Positions 56,009 through 64,000 of a DNA stretch of 64,000 nt are shown in pieces. The position numbers and the translations under genes were made by a program. How positions within the stretch are numbered: position 1 is the first letter of the stretch; each line of letters opens with the position of its first letter. Under the pieces are notes generated by a model. That model was given only the letters and a program-made list of their open reading frames with translations, had not been told where the DNA came from and ran no database searches. This DNA comes from Pectobacterium brasiliense. GTDB lineage: Bacteria; Pseudomonadota; Gammaproteobacteria; Enterobacterales; Enterobacteriaceae. The stretch covers positions 248,001 to 312,000 of the forward strand of contig NZ_JACGFN010000001.1 in the NCBI RefSeq assembly GCF_016950255.1, written 5' to 3'.

Positions 56009-57322
56009 ATGAATGCTAAACGTTATATCGCAAAAATTTTTCTCGGCGGTATGTTAATGGGGGCTGCCGCGGGCAGCAGCGCGGCGGTTTATTACATGGC
56101 ACCCAACGGCAACGACGCGAATAACGGCAGTAAAAACTCTCCCTGGAAAACAATCGACCGCGCACAGAAAACATTAAATCCTGGCGACCGCCTGTGGATC
56201 CGCGGTGGTAAATACGTATTCACCAAGGGGCTGAACGTCTGTGCGACGCGTACTGATGTGGTGAATGCGATCACGCTGAGTAAGAGCGGTACTGAAGGTA
56301 AGCGCATTGAGTATTGGGCATCGAGTGGGGAAGTGCCGATTTTTGATTTCAGCCAGATGCAGGATGATTGCCGGGTCAAAGGGTTCAACGTCGTTGCAGA
56401 CTGGGTTTCCGTAAAAGGACTGGAAATAACCGGTGTCCCACAGCGTAATAACCTTAACCATGAATCCTGGGGCGTATGGATAAGGGGCAGCAATAATATC
56501 TTCGAGCAGTTGAATATTCACCATATTATGGGGACGGGGCTGTTCATCCAGCGTGGGGGAAATAACCTGGTATTGAATAGTGACTCTCACCATAATTACG
56601 ATCCACTGACCTCTAATGGTGCTGGTCAAAGTGGTGATGGTTTTGGTGCGCATATCCCTGCTAACCAACCGGGTAATATTTTCCGCGGTTGCCGGGCGTG
56701 GTCAAATTCGGATGATGGCTTCGATTTAATTAATGCTTATTCTCCGGTGCTGATTGAAAATTCCTGGGCCTGGTCGCACGGTTATTTACCGGGGACGACA
56801 CAGTCACTGGCTGCGGGTAACGGTAACGGTTTTAAAATCGGTGGCTACGGTGGTGTTTATGTGGCGAATGCGGTGAAACATACCGTGCGTAACTCGGTTG
56901 CGTTTTTAAATAAAGCAGCGGGTTTTTATGCCAACCACCATCCGGTAGCGAACGATTTCTTTAACAACACTGGCTATAAAAATAACCCGAACTTTAATAT
57001 CCGCGGCATCGATGCAAACGGAAAAGCGATTGGACTGGGTACGCTGCGCAACAACGTTTCTCACGGTGGTAAAGACCTGTCGTTCTCCGATGGCGCGAAC
57101 ATGCGCTATAACTCGTGGGATCTGAAAATTGCGGTATCAGATTCTGATTTCGAGAGCGTTTCCGTGACCGGATGGGACGCACCGCGTCAGGCTGACGGCA
57201 GCTTGCCAGTACTGAAAAGTCTGCGTCTTGCTTCAGGTAGCGCGCTGATCAACAAGGGTGGGGATGTCAAACTGCCTTACAAAGGATCAGCCCCAGACCT
57301 GGGGGCCTTTGAACGCGAATAA
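56009..57322 (+). CDS. secreted pectate lyase, polysaccharide lyase family 9
   Basis: 437 residues from ATG 56009, preceded by AAGGATGG; the longer frame from 55961 runs through the leader hairpin. A Sec signal peptide ends near residue 26 (GAAAGSSAA). The rest is a right-handed beta-helix of the PL9 type. Residues equivalent to the calcium-binding cluster of Dickeya PelL/Pel9A are present: Asp210 (SGDGFG), Asp235, Asp236 and Asp239 (SNSDDGFDL), and the proposed catalytic base Lys276 (GNGFKIGG). It cleaves polygalacturonate in plant cell walls and is probably exported by the Out type II system, as known for soft-rot pectinases. Confidence 0.92.
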   Translation: MNAKRYIAKIFLGGMLMGAAAGSSAAVYYMAPNGNDANNGSKNSPWKTIDRAQKTLNPGDRLWIRGGKYVFTKGLNVCATRTDVVNAITLSKSGTEGKRIEYWASSGEVPIFDFSQMQDDCRVKGFNVVADWVSVKGLEITGVPQRNNLNHESWGVWIRGSNNIFEQLNIHHIMGTGLFIQRGGNNLVLNSDSHHNYDPLTSNGAGQSGDGFGAHIPANQPGNIFRGCRAWSNSDDGFDLINAYSPVLIENSWAWSHGYLPGTTQSLAAGNGNGFKIGGYGGVYVANAVKHTVRNSVAFLNKAAGFYANHHPVANDFFNNTGYKNNPNFNIRGIDANGKAIGLGTLRNNVSHGGKDLSFSDGANMRYNSWDLKIAVSDSDFESVSVTGWDAPRQADGSLPVLKSLRLASGSALINKGGDVKLPYKGSAPDLGAFERE

Positions 57323-57355
57323 GGGCAGCGAGTTAACACGCTAGCCTGTCACGCC

Positions 57356-57402
57356 GATATTCCCTGCTGACGAGTAGGGAATATCGCTGAGGCAACCTCA
57401 GC
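57356..57402. terminator. two consecutive hairpins after the pectate lyase gene
   Basis: GATATTCCCT / AGGGAATATC (57356-57385) and GCTGAGG-CAA-CCTCAGC (57386-57402) directly adjoin. No T-tract follows, so they may stabilise the mRNA end or act with Rho. Confidence 0.5.
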
Positions 57403-57520
57403 AGGAGTTCTCCCTGCCGCCATTGATCCCCTTTTATTTGATCTGCGTTGAAGTATTTGTCGCCTGCTCGCCGCATCATGGTGAGTGGAGCTATTTAGCT
57501 CAACTGAGGTAAAGCCGTTT

Positions 57521-58414
57521 ATGGAACAGTTGAAATCAGAACTCAGTACGGTGTTGGGGGAAAGCCTCAGCCGACTTGAGCGCATAAGCGAGCAGCCGTA
57601 TGCGGATCTGTATGCCTTGTATGATAAAGAAGGCAACGCCATTCCTTTGTTGGCTAAAAGTTATGTTTGTCAGGGCGTGGCGCAGCAGGAAGCCTACAAA
57701 CTTTCGATGCTGGCGCGTGAGGGCGACGTGCGTTTGCCAACCGTTTACGGACTGGTACTGACGCAACAGCAGCCCTATCGGGAACTGCTGCTGATTGAGC
57801 GTTTACGCGGTGTGTCGGTGGAGGCACCTCCAAGAAACGGCCAGCGCTGGACGCTGCTGATGGATCAAATTGTTGAAAACGTATTGGCCTGGCACCGAAT
57901 TGATAGTCACGGCTGCGTCGGTTCCGTGGACAGCACGCAGGATAATGACTGGTTCAGTTGGTATCAACAGCGTCTGGAAGTCCTGTGGTCCACGTTGCTC
58001 AATGTTAATGCGCCACAGCTCACGCAGCAGGATCGGAGCGTGCTGTATCGTTCGCGCCAGTGCTTAGAAATGCTGTTTGACGATTTTGAGGATGGCTGTG
58101 TGTTGGTACACGGTAACCTGTCGCTGCGCAGTATGTTGAAGGACGCGCGTAGCGATCAACTATTGGCAATGATCAATCCGGGAATGATGTTATGGGCACC
58201 CAGAGAGTATGAACTCTTCCGGCTTTGTGAATCCGGCATGCCGGAGCAGCTGCTTTATCACTATCTGAAACAGGCACCGGTATCTGAATCCTTTGTCTAC
58301 CGGCGCTGGCTTTATGTCATTTGGGAAGCCGTATCCCGCTATATCCACACGGGACAGCTAGACCGTCAGCTATTTGATGTCGCTTCCCGAGAGCTTTCTC
58401 CCTGGCTGGAGTGA
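57521..58414 (+). CDS. ycbJ: APH-like phosphotransferase family protein YcbJ
   Basis: 297 residues from ATG 57521 (the E. coli length), beginning MEQLKSELSTVLGESLSR; the earlier start at 57485 is discounted. Kinase-like fold with VLVHGNLSLRSML (about residues 204-216) in place of the usual HGDLHxxN of aminoglycoside phosphotransferases, so catalysis is uncertain. Its 3' end overlaps elyC tail to tail by 49 bases. Confidence 0.92.
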   Translation: MEQLKSELSTVLGESLSRLERISEQPYADLYALYDKEGNAIPLLAKSYVCQGVAQQEAYKLSMLAREGDVRLPTVYGLVLTQQQPYRELLLIERLRGVSVEAPPRNGQRWTLLMDQIVENVLAWHRIDSHGCVGSVDSTQDNDWFSWYQQRLEVLWSTLLNVNAPQLTQQDRSVLYRSRQCLEMLFDDFEDGCVLVHGNLSLRSMLKDARSDQLLAMINPGMMLWAPREYELFRLCESGMPEQLLYHYLKQAPVSESFVYRRWLYVIWEAVSRYIHTGQLDRQLFDVASRELSPWLE

Positions 58415-59214
58415 GCCTGCGGCTGTTCCGCGTCGTGCGGTGCTGCCGTGGTTCCCTTCAGTGCCTGCCAGAGACGACCGAGCGTTTCGTACCAAGCTCG
58501 CTCGCTGTGCGATAAATAGTAAGCGGACGGGAACACTTTTTCCCACGGGTTGAGCGCGGAGGTGATCGCCATCTGATTTGCTGGCGCGGGAATCGGTGCT
58601 AGCCCTTGGGCCTGGAAAAATCGCATGGCGCGAGGCAAATGATTGGCCGAGGTCACCAGCAAGAAAGGGCGTTCGCCAACAATCTTAGCGGTTGCCGCCG
58701 CTTCCTCTTCCGTATCCCTTGGCGTATCCAGAATGATAATATCCTGCTGGGGAATGCCCAAACTTTCTGCAACCAGCGCCGCGGTTTTCGCGCTGCTGAC
58801 AGGGTTACCCTGTGCGGCTCCACCGGTAAAAATCAACTTTGCGCCGGGATTGGCATGGTAAAGGCGAACCCCCTCTGTGACGCGCGGGAGGCTGTTGCTG
58901 ATGAGATTAGAGCTGGGTGCCCATTCCGCGTTATAGGTATATCCCCCGCCTAACACGACAATATACTCGGCTTTGCTCGCCTGCGGCGTTTGTCGCCAGG
59001 TTGGGTAGTGTGATTCCAGTGGTAATAACAATCGGTCGGCAACAGGCTGCAAACTGAGCAGAATAAGCATCAGCCAACTTGCTAGTATTATCGCTTTCCC
59101 CGTGCGCTGTCGCTGGGTAAACCAGAGCAGCAACAGGCCAACACCCATAAGAAGCAATAGCAATGGCAGGGGCTGAATAAGGCCACCGACGAACTTTTTG
59201 AGTGTGAAAAGCAT
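58366..59214 (-). CDS. elyC: envelope biogenesis factor ElyC
   Basis: 282 residues (E. coli ElyC 259; the extra length is mostly a polar C-terminal tail, TTAAPHDAEQPQAHSS...). Two N-terminal membrane segments (about 11-30 and 37-55), then the periplasmic DUF218 domain (IVVLGGGYTYN, LIFTGGAAQGNP, SANHLPRAMRFF). In E. coli it affects peptidoglycan assembly and the use of the lipid carrier. Convergent with ycbJ and overlapping it. Confidence 0.94.
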   Translation of the reverse strand: MLFTLKKFVGGLIQPLPLLLLLMGVGLLLLWFTQRQRTGKAIILASWLMLILLSLQPVADRLLLPLESHYPTWRQTPQASKAEYIVVLGGGYTYNAEWAPSSNLISNSLPRVTEGVRLYHANPGAKLIFTGGAAQGNPVSSAKTAALVAESLGIPQQDIIILDTPRDTEEEAAATAKIVGERPFLLVTSANHLPRAMRFFQAQGLAPIPAPANQMAITSALNPWEKVFPSAYYLSHSERAWYETLGRLWQALKGTTAAPHDAEQPQAHSSQGESSREATSNS

Positions 59215-59380
59215 AAAATTGCATTCCTTTTGAGTGAAAAAACCGCATCCGGGCAGATATCATGCGGTAAGGCCATTTATTCTAAGCCAGCCTGTGCCAA
59301 AATGGCAGGCTGGAAAAAATCGCATCGCGCAGACATGTCCTGCACGAGATCCCCGTTTATATGATGCGGAACAATGACTG

Positions 59381-60166
59381 ATGCAGGATCGCAATTTTAA
59401 CGATATCGCCGAAAAATTTGCTCAGAATATCTATGGCACGACGAAGGGGAGACTTCGGCTGGCGGTATTGTGGCAGGATCTTAGCGATCTTTTGACCCAG
59501 TTCCCGGCGCGGCCTTTGCGCATCCTTGATGCGGGGGGCGGTGAAGGGCAGATGGCCTGTCGTCTGGCGGCTTTAGGACATCAGGTATTGTTGTGCGATG
59601 TTTCCGGTGAGATGATTCAGCGCGCCAAGAATGCGGCAGCGGCGCAGGGCGTTACCCATAATATGCGTTTTGTGCAGTGTGCCGCACAGGATATCGCGCA
59701 ATATATGGATAGCCCCGCCGATCTGATATTGTTCCATGCGGTGCTGGAGTGGGTCGCGCAACCGCAGCAGGTACTCAAAATACTGTACGATTGCCTGTCG
59801 CCGGGTGGCGCATTGTCCCTGATGTTCTATAACCATCATGGGCTATTGATGCGTAACATGGTGGTGGGTAACTTTGATTATGTTCAGGCCGGGATGCCTA
59901 AGGGTAAACGGCGCTCGCTCTCGCCGGATCACCCGCTGAACCCGCAAGACGTGTACGGCTGGCTTGATGAGATGGGGCTGACCATTAGCGGGAAAACCGG
60001 CGTGCGCGTGTTTCATGACTACTTGAAAAATAAACAGCAGCAAGTTGAGAAATTTGACGACATTCTGGAAATTGAACAGCGGTATTGTCGGCAAGAGCCT
60101 TTTGTGAGTTTGGGCCGTTATATCCATGTCATGGCGCATAAACCCCATTTGAAGGATGCATTATGA
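59381..60166 (+). CDS. cmoM: tRNA uridine 5-oxyacetic acid(34) methyltransferase CmoM
   Basis: 261 residues, as E. coli CmoM (SmtA). SAM-dependent methyltransferase that forms the methyl ester of cmo5U at tRNA position 34. Begins [23 protein letters not shown] motif [12 protein letters not shown] (about residues 47-58). Overlaps mukF by four bases; first gene of cmoM-mukFEB. Confidence 0.96.
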   Translation: MQDRNFNDIAEKFAQNIYGTTKGRLRLAVLWQDLSDLLTQFPARPLRILDAGGGEGQMACRLAALGHQVLLCDVSGEMIQRAKNAAAAQGVTHNMRFVQCAAQDIAQYMDSPADLILFHAVLEWVAQPQQVLKILYDCLSPGGALSLMFYNHHGLLMRNMVVGNFDYVQAGMPKGKRRSLSPDHPLNPQDVYGWLDEMGLTISGKTGVRVFHDYLKNKQQQVEKFDDILEIEQRYCRQEPFVSLGRYIHVMAHKPHLKDAL

Positions 60167-61488
60167 GTGATTTTTCCCAGACTGTACCCGAACTGGTCGC
60201 CTGGGCACGAAAAAACGATTTCTCCATTTCCCTCCCCACCGAACGCCTGGCGTTTTTGATGGCGATTGCCACGCTTAACGGCGAACGCATGGATGGTGAA
60301 ATGAGTGAAGGTGAGCTGATTGATGCCTTCCGTCATGTGAGTCAGGGATTTGATCAGACGAACGAAACCATTACCCTTCGCGCCAATAACGCGATTAACG
60401 ATCTGGTGCGCCAGCGCTTGCTTAACCGCTTTACCAGCGAGCAGGCCGAAGGTAATGCGATTTATCGTCTGACGCCGCTGGGGATTGGCATTACCGATTA
60501 TTACATCCGGCAGCGTGAGTTCTCGACGCTGCGCCTTTCCATGCAGCTCTCTATCGTGGCGCAAGAGCTCAACCGTGCAGCTGATGCGGCGGAGGAAGAC
60601 GGTGATGAGTTTCACTGGCACCGCAACGTCTTCGCGCCGCTGAAATACTCCGTTGCAGAAATTTTTGACAGTATCGATCTGTCACAGCGCGTGATGGATG
60701 AGCAGCAGCAGGGCGTTAAAGACGATATCGCCGCGCTGTTAAATCAGGACTGGCGAGCAGCGATCAGTAGCTGTGAACAACTGCTGACGGAAACGTCATC
60801 GACGCTGCGTGAGTTGCAGGATACGCTGGAAGCCGCAGGCGACAAATTGCAGACGAGCCTGTTGAGCATTCAGGATGCGATTATGAATAATCCGCATAAT
60901 CTGGAGTTTGTCGACAAGCTGGTGTTTGACCTGCAAAACAAACTCGATCGCATTGTGAGCTGGGGACAGCAGACGATAGATCTGTGGATTGGTTATGACC
61001 GCCACGTACATAAGTTTATCCGTACCGCGATTGATATGGATAAAAACCGCGTCTTTGCCCAACGGTTGCGTCAGTCGGTGCAGAGCTATTTCGATAGCCC
61101 TTGGGCGCTGACGTTCGCCAACGCGGATCGTCTGCTGGATATGCGTGACGAAGAGCTGACGCTGCGTAGTGAAGAAGTGACCGGTGAACTGCCGCCGGAG
61201 CTGGAATACGAAGAGTTTAGTGAAATGCGCGAGCAGCTGATCGCGCTGGTCGAGCAGGCGCTACATAAATATAAAGCGCAACAGATTCCGCTGGATTTGA
61301 GTGAAGTGATGCGTGAGTACCTCGCGCAGCATCCTCGCTCGCGGCATTTTGATGTTGCCCGAATCGTGGTCGACCAGGCAGTACGTCTGGGCGTAGCCGA
61401 AACAGATTTCACCGGATTGCCTGCATTGTGGCAGGCGATCAATGATTACGGAGCCAAGGTGCAGGCCCATGTCATCGACAAATATTGA
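60163..61488 (+). CDS. mukF: chromosome partition protein MukF
   Basis: 441 residues (E. coli 440). The kleisin subunit of the MukBEF condensin: an N-terminal winged helix, a long helical middle and a C-terminal winged helix that binds MukB heads. Overlaps the start of mukE by 20 bases. Confidence 0.97.
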   Translation: MSDFSQTVPELVAWARKNDFSISLPTERLAFLMAIATLNGERMDGEMSEGELIDAFRHVSQGFDQTNETITLRANNAINDLVRQRLLNRFTSEQAEGNAIYRLTPLGIGITDYYIRQREFSTLRLSMQLSIVAQELNRAADAAEEDGDEFHWHRNVFAPLKYSVAEIFDSIDLSQRVMDEQQQGVKDDIAALLNQDWRAAISSCEQLLTETSSTLRELQDTLEAAGDKLQTSLLSIQDAIMNNPHNLEFVDKLVFDLQNKLDRIVSWGQQTIDLWIGYDRHVHKFIRTAIDMDKNRVFAQRLRQSVQSYFDSPWALTFANADRLLDMRDEELTLRSEEVTGELPPELEYEEFSEMREQLIALVEQALHKYKAQQIPLDLSEVMREYLAQHPRSRHFDVARIVVDQAVRLGVAETDFTGLPALWQAINDYGAKVQAHVIDKY

Positions 61489-62191
61489 ACAATTTATGCC
61501 AGTGAAGCTGGCAACCGCGCTGTCGAATAACCTCTTTCCTGCGCTGGACAGCCAATTGCGCGCCGGGCGCCATATTGGTATTGAAGAGCTGGAAAACCAC
61601 GTGTTTTTGATGGATTTTCAGGAGGTGCTGGAAGAGTTCTACAGCCGTTACAACGTGGAATTGATCCGCGCGCCGGAAGGATTCTTCTATCTGCGTCCGC
61701 GTTCTACCACGCTGATCCCGCGCTCGGTATTGTCTGAGCTGGATATGATGGTAGGGAAAATTCTCTGCTATCTCTATCTGAGTCCGGAGCGTTTGGCGCA
61801 CGAAGGCATTTTCAGCCAGCAGGAACTGTATGAAGAGCTACTGAGCCTGGCGGATGAAAGCAAGCTGCTGAAGCTGGTTAACCAGCGTTCTACCGGTTCC
61901 GATCTGGATCGCCAAAAATTACAGGAAAAAGTCAGAACCTCACTTAACCGCTTACGTCGGTTAGGTATGATCTACTTTATGGGCAATGACAGCAGCAAAT
62001 TCAGAATTACTGAATCGGTGTTCCGCTTCGGGGCTGATGTGCGTAGCGGCGATGATGCCCGCGAAGCACAGCTACGCATGATTCGCGATGGTGAAGCGAT
62101 GCCTGTTGAAGGTAGTTTGTCGCTGAAAGATGACAGCGACGATAACGATCGCACCGATGATACCGCGCCAGAAACGGGCGAGGATGAATAA
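61469..62191 (+). CDS. mukE: chromosome partition protein MukE
   Basis: 240 residues from ATG 61469 ([20 protein letters not shown]); the longer frame from 61442 is inside mukF. Winged-helix (KITE) subunit that bridges MukF. The C-terminal 25 residues are acidic ([11 protein letters not shown]), as in E. coli but somewhat longer. Confidence 0.97.
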   Translation: MSSTNIEQFMPVKLATALSNNLFPALDSQLRAGRHIGIEELENHVFLMDFQEVLEEFYSRYNVELIRAPEGFFYLRPRSTTLIPRSVLSELDMMVGKILCYLYLSPERLAHEGIFSQQELYEELLSLADESKLLKLVNQRSTGSDLDRQKLQEKVRTSLNRLRRLGMIYFMGNDSSKFRITESVFRFGADVRSGDDAREAQLRMIRDGEAMPVEGSLSLKDDSDDNDRTDDTAPETGEDE

Positions 62192-62210
62192 GTGTTGAGG
62201 ATGAACAGGA

Positions 62211-64000
62211 ATGATTGAACGCGGTAAATTTCGCTCACTAACGCTGGTCAACTGGAACGGCTTTTTCGCCCGCACCTTCGATCTGGATGAACTGGTTACC
62301 ACGCTATCCGGCGGTAACGGTGCCGGGAAATCCACTACGATGGCCGCCTTTATTACGGCGCTGATCCCTGACCTGACGCTGTTGCACTTCAGGAACACCA
62401 CCGAAGCTGGTGCCACCAGCGGCTCGCGCGATAAAGGTCTGCACGGTAAATTGCGCGCCGGCGTCTGCTACTCCACGCTGGATGTCGTTAACTCGCGCCA
62501 TCAGCGCGTGCTGGTTGGGGTCCGTCTCCAGCAGGTGGCAGGGCGCGACCGTAAAGTCGACATCAAGCCTTTCACCATTCAGGGGTTACCGACGGCGATA
62601 CAGCCGACGCAAATTCTGACGCAGGTGGTCGGCGATCGTCAGGCGCGTGTGCTCTCATTGCAGGAGCTGAAAGATCGCGTCGAGGAGATGGAAGGCGTTC
62701 AGTTCAAGCAGTTTAACTCCATCACCGACTATCACTCGCTGATGTTTGATTTGGGCGTGGTGCCGCGTCGCCTGCGTTCTGCTTCCGATCGCAGTAAGTT
62801 CTATCGTCTGATCGAAGCTTCGCTGTACGGCGGTATTTCCAGCGCGATTACTCGCTCGCTGCGTGACTATCTGCTGCCGGAGAACAGCGGCGTGCGGAAA
62901 GCGTTTCAGGATATGGAAGCCGCGCTGCGTGAAAACCGCATGACGCTGGAGGCGATTCGCGTTACCCAGTCCGATCGCGATCTGTTTAAGCACTTGATCT
63001 CTGAAGCGACCTCCTATGTTGCCGCCGACTACATGCGGCACGCCAATGAGCGTCGTATTCATCTGGATGGGGCGCTGGAACTGCGTCGTGACCTGTTCTC
63101 CAGCCGTAAGCAACTGTCGAGTGAGCAATATCGTCATGTAGAAATGGCGCGGGAGCTGGCGGAGCAGAGCGGTGCCGAAGGCGATCTGGAAACGGATTAT
63201 CAGGCAGCCAGCGACCACCTGAATCTGGTGCAGACAGCGATGCGTCAGCAGGAAAAGATCGAGCGCTATAACGCCGACCTGGAAGAATTGAGCTATCGCC
63301 TCGAAGAACAGAATGAGGTGGTGGAAGAAGCGCGGGAGCAGCAGGCGGAAAACGAAGAACGCGCCGATGCTGCCGAGTTGGAAGTGGATGAGCTGAAAAG
63401 CCAGCTTGCCGATTATCAGCAGGCACTGGACGTGCAGCAGACGCGCGCCATTCAGTATCAGCAGGCTCAGCAGGCGCTGGAACGCGCCCGCTCGCTGTGC
63501 CAGTTACCAGATTTAACGGCAGACAACGCGGATGAGTGGCTGGACAGCTATCAGGCGAAAGAGCAGGAAGCGACAGAAATCCTGCTGATGCTGGAGCAGA
63601 AACTGAGCGTGGCCGATGCGGCGCACGGCCAGTTTGAACAAGCCTACCAACTGGTGAGCAAGATTGCCGGTGCGGTGAATCGCAACGAAGCCTGGCAGGT
63701 TGCACGCGACCTGTTGCGCGATAGCTCTTCACAACGCTATCAGGCGGAGCGGGTACAGCCGCTGCGGATGCGTCTGTCTGAGTTGGAACAGCGCCTGCGC
63801 GAACAGCAGGATGCCGAGCGATTATTACAGGATTTCAACAAACGCAACGGCCAGGATTATCAACCGGAAGAGCTGGAATCACTCCAGCAAGAACTTGATG
63901 CCCGCATCGAAACGCTGTCATCGCTGGTGGCAGAAGCGGGTGAGCGTCGCATGGCGCTACGTCAGGAGCTGGAGCAGACTCAACAGCGCATTCAGAAGCT
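62211..64000 (+). CDS. mukB: chromosome partition protein MukB, N-terminal part
   Basis: Starts at ATG 62211 ([20 protein letters not shown]) and runs open past the window end; about 596 codons are seen of the roughly 1,480 expected. The SMC-like ATPase head carries the Walker A motif [15 protein letters not shown] (about residues 33-47). From about residue 340 the sequence is Glu/Gln/Ala-rich coiled coil. Main motor of the MukBEF condensin. Confidence 0.97.
   Translation, partial: MIERGKFRSLTLVNWNGFFARTFDLDELVTTLSGGNGAGKSTTMAAFITALIPDLTLLHFRNTTEAGATSGSRDKGLHGKLRAGVCYSTLDVVNSRHQRVLVGVRLQQVAGRDRKVDIKPFTIQGLPTAIQPTQILTQVVGDRQARVLSLQELKDRVEEMEGVQFKQFNSITDYHSLMFDLGVVPRRLRSASDRSKFYRLIEASLYGGISSAITRSLRDYLLPENSGVRKAFQDMEAALRENRMTLEAIRVTQSDRDLFKHLISEATSYVAADYMRHANERRIHLDGALELRRDLFSSRKQLSSEQYRHVEMARELAEQSGAEGDLETDYQAASDHLNLVQTAMRQQEKIERYNADLEELSYRLEEQNEVVEEAREQQAENEERADAAELEVDELKSQLADYQQALDVQQTRAIQYQQAQQALERARSLCQLPDLTADNADEWLDSYQAKEQEATEILLMLEQKLSVADAAHGQFEQAYQLVSKIAGAVNRNEAWQVARDLLRDSSSQRYQAERVQPLRMRLSELEQRLREQQDAERLLQDFNKRNGQDYQPEELESLQQELDARIETLSSLVAEAGERRMALRQELEQTQQRIQK

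Noticed and set aside
62986..63732. 248-codon open frame opposite mukB
   Set aside because: Mirror of the mukB coiled-coil coding sequence; low-complexity product.

Overview
The window is about 64 kb of a chromosome from a soft-rot enterobacterium, most likely Pectobacterium. The basis is protein similarity to E. coli recognised by eye, E. coli-like gene order (focA-pflBA, ycaO, serC-aroA, cmk-rpsA-ihfB, the his operon, sbcB, tmaR, msbA-lpxK-ycaR-kdsB, ycbJ-elyC-cmoM-mukFEB), and a secreted PL9 pectate lyase inserted in that backbone. Species cannot be fixed without a search. No rRNA, tRNA, CRISPR array, prophage or intact insertion sequence was seen.

Layout. 1-3.6 kb: the end of an NCS1 permease gene followed by a DUF917 protein and a hydantoinase/oxoprolinase-family protein, a small catabolic operon. 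3.7-7.9 kb: pyruvate formate-lyase, its activase and the formate channel, under an FNR-like site. 8.3-16 kb: ycaO, serC-aroA, cmk-rpsA-ihfB. 16.1-23.5 kb: the complete histidine operon with its leader peptide and attenuator; hisD is broken by a one-base frameshift. 23.8-29 kb: yeeZ and two tandem chemoreceptor genes, each behind a sigma-28-type promoter. 29.4-39.9 kb: a citrate fermentation island made of the citAB two-component system, a 2HCT citrate carrier, an FAH-family enzyme and citCDEFXG. 40-43 kb: ycgR (flagellar brake), again with a sigma-28-type promoter, then the putrescine importer plaP behind an overlapping leader ORF. 43-49 kb: sbcB, a Fur-box-linked siderophore ABC transporter and tmaR. 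49-64 kb: comEC/ycaI, lipid A export and synthesis genes, kdsB, the PL9 lyase, ycbJ, elyC, cmoM, mukF, mukE and the start of mukB.

How it works together. The pfl and cit regions form an anaerobic carbon module: citrate enters, is cleaved to acetate and oxaloacetate, and pyruvate is split to formate and acetyl-CoA. No Na+-pumping oxaloacetate decarboxylase genes are present; the FAH-family gene between the carrier and citC is a plausible soluble substitute. Three separate motility/chemotaxis genes share near-consensus sigma-28 promoters.

Most notable: (1) a 73-codon leader ORF that overlaps the plaP start and resembles E. coli YoeI at both ends; (2) two copies of a three-hairpin intergenic repeat with compensatory base changes, one lying between the his attenuator and hisG; (3) the FAH-family gene in the citrate cluster; (4) the hisD frameshift; (5) an 18-bp tandem repeat in the predicted 5' UTR of a chemoreceptor gene; (6) a palindromic repeat between the sigma-28 promoter and ycgR; (7) a terminator-like hairpin just upstream of the pectate lyase gene. 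Start sites were adjusted from the longest reading frames using ribosome binding sites and family lengths.
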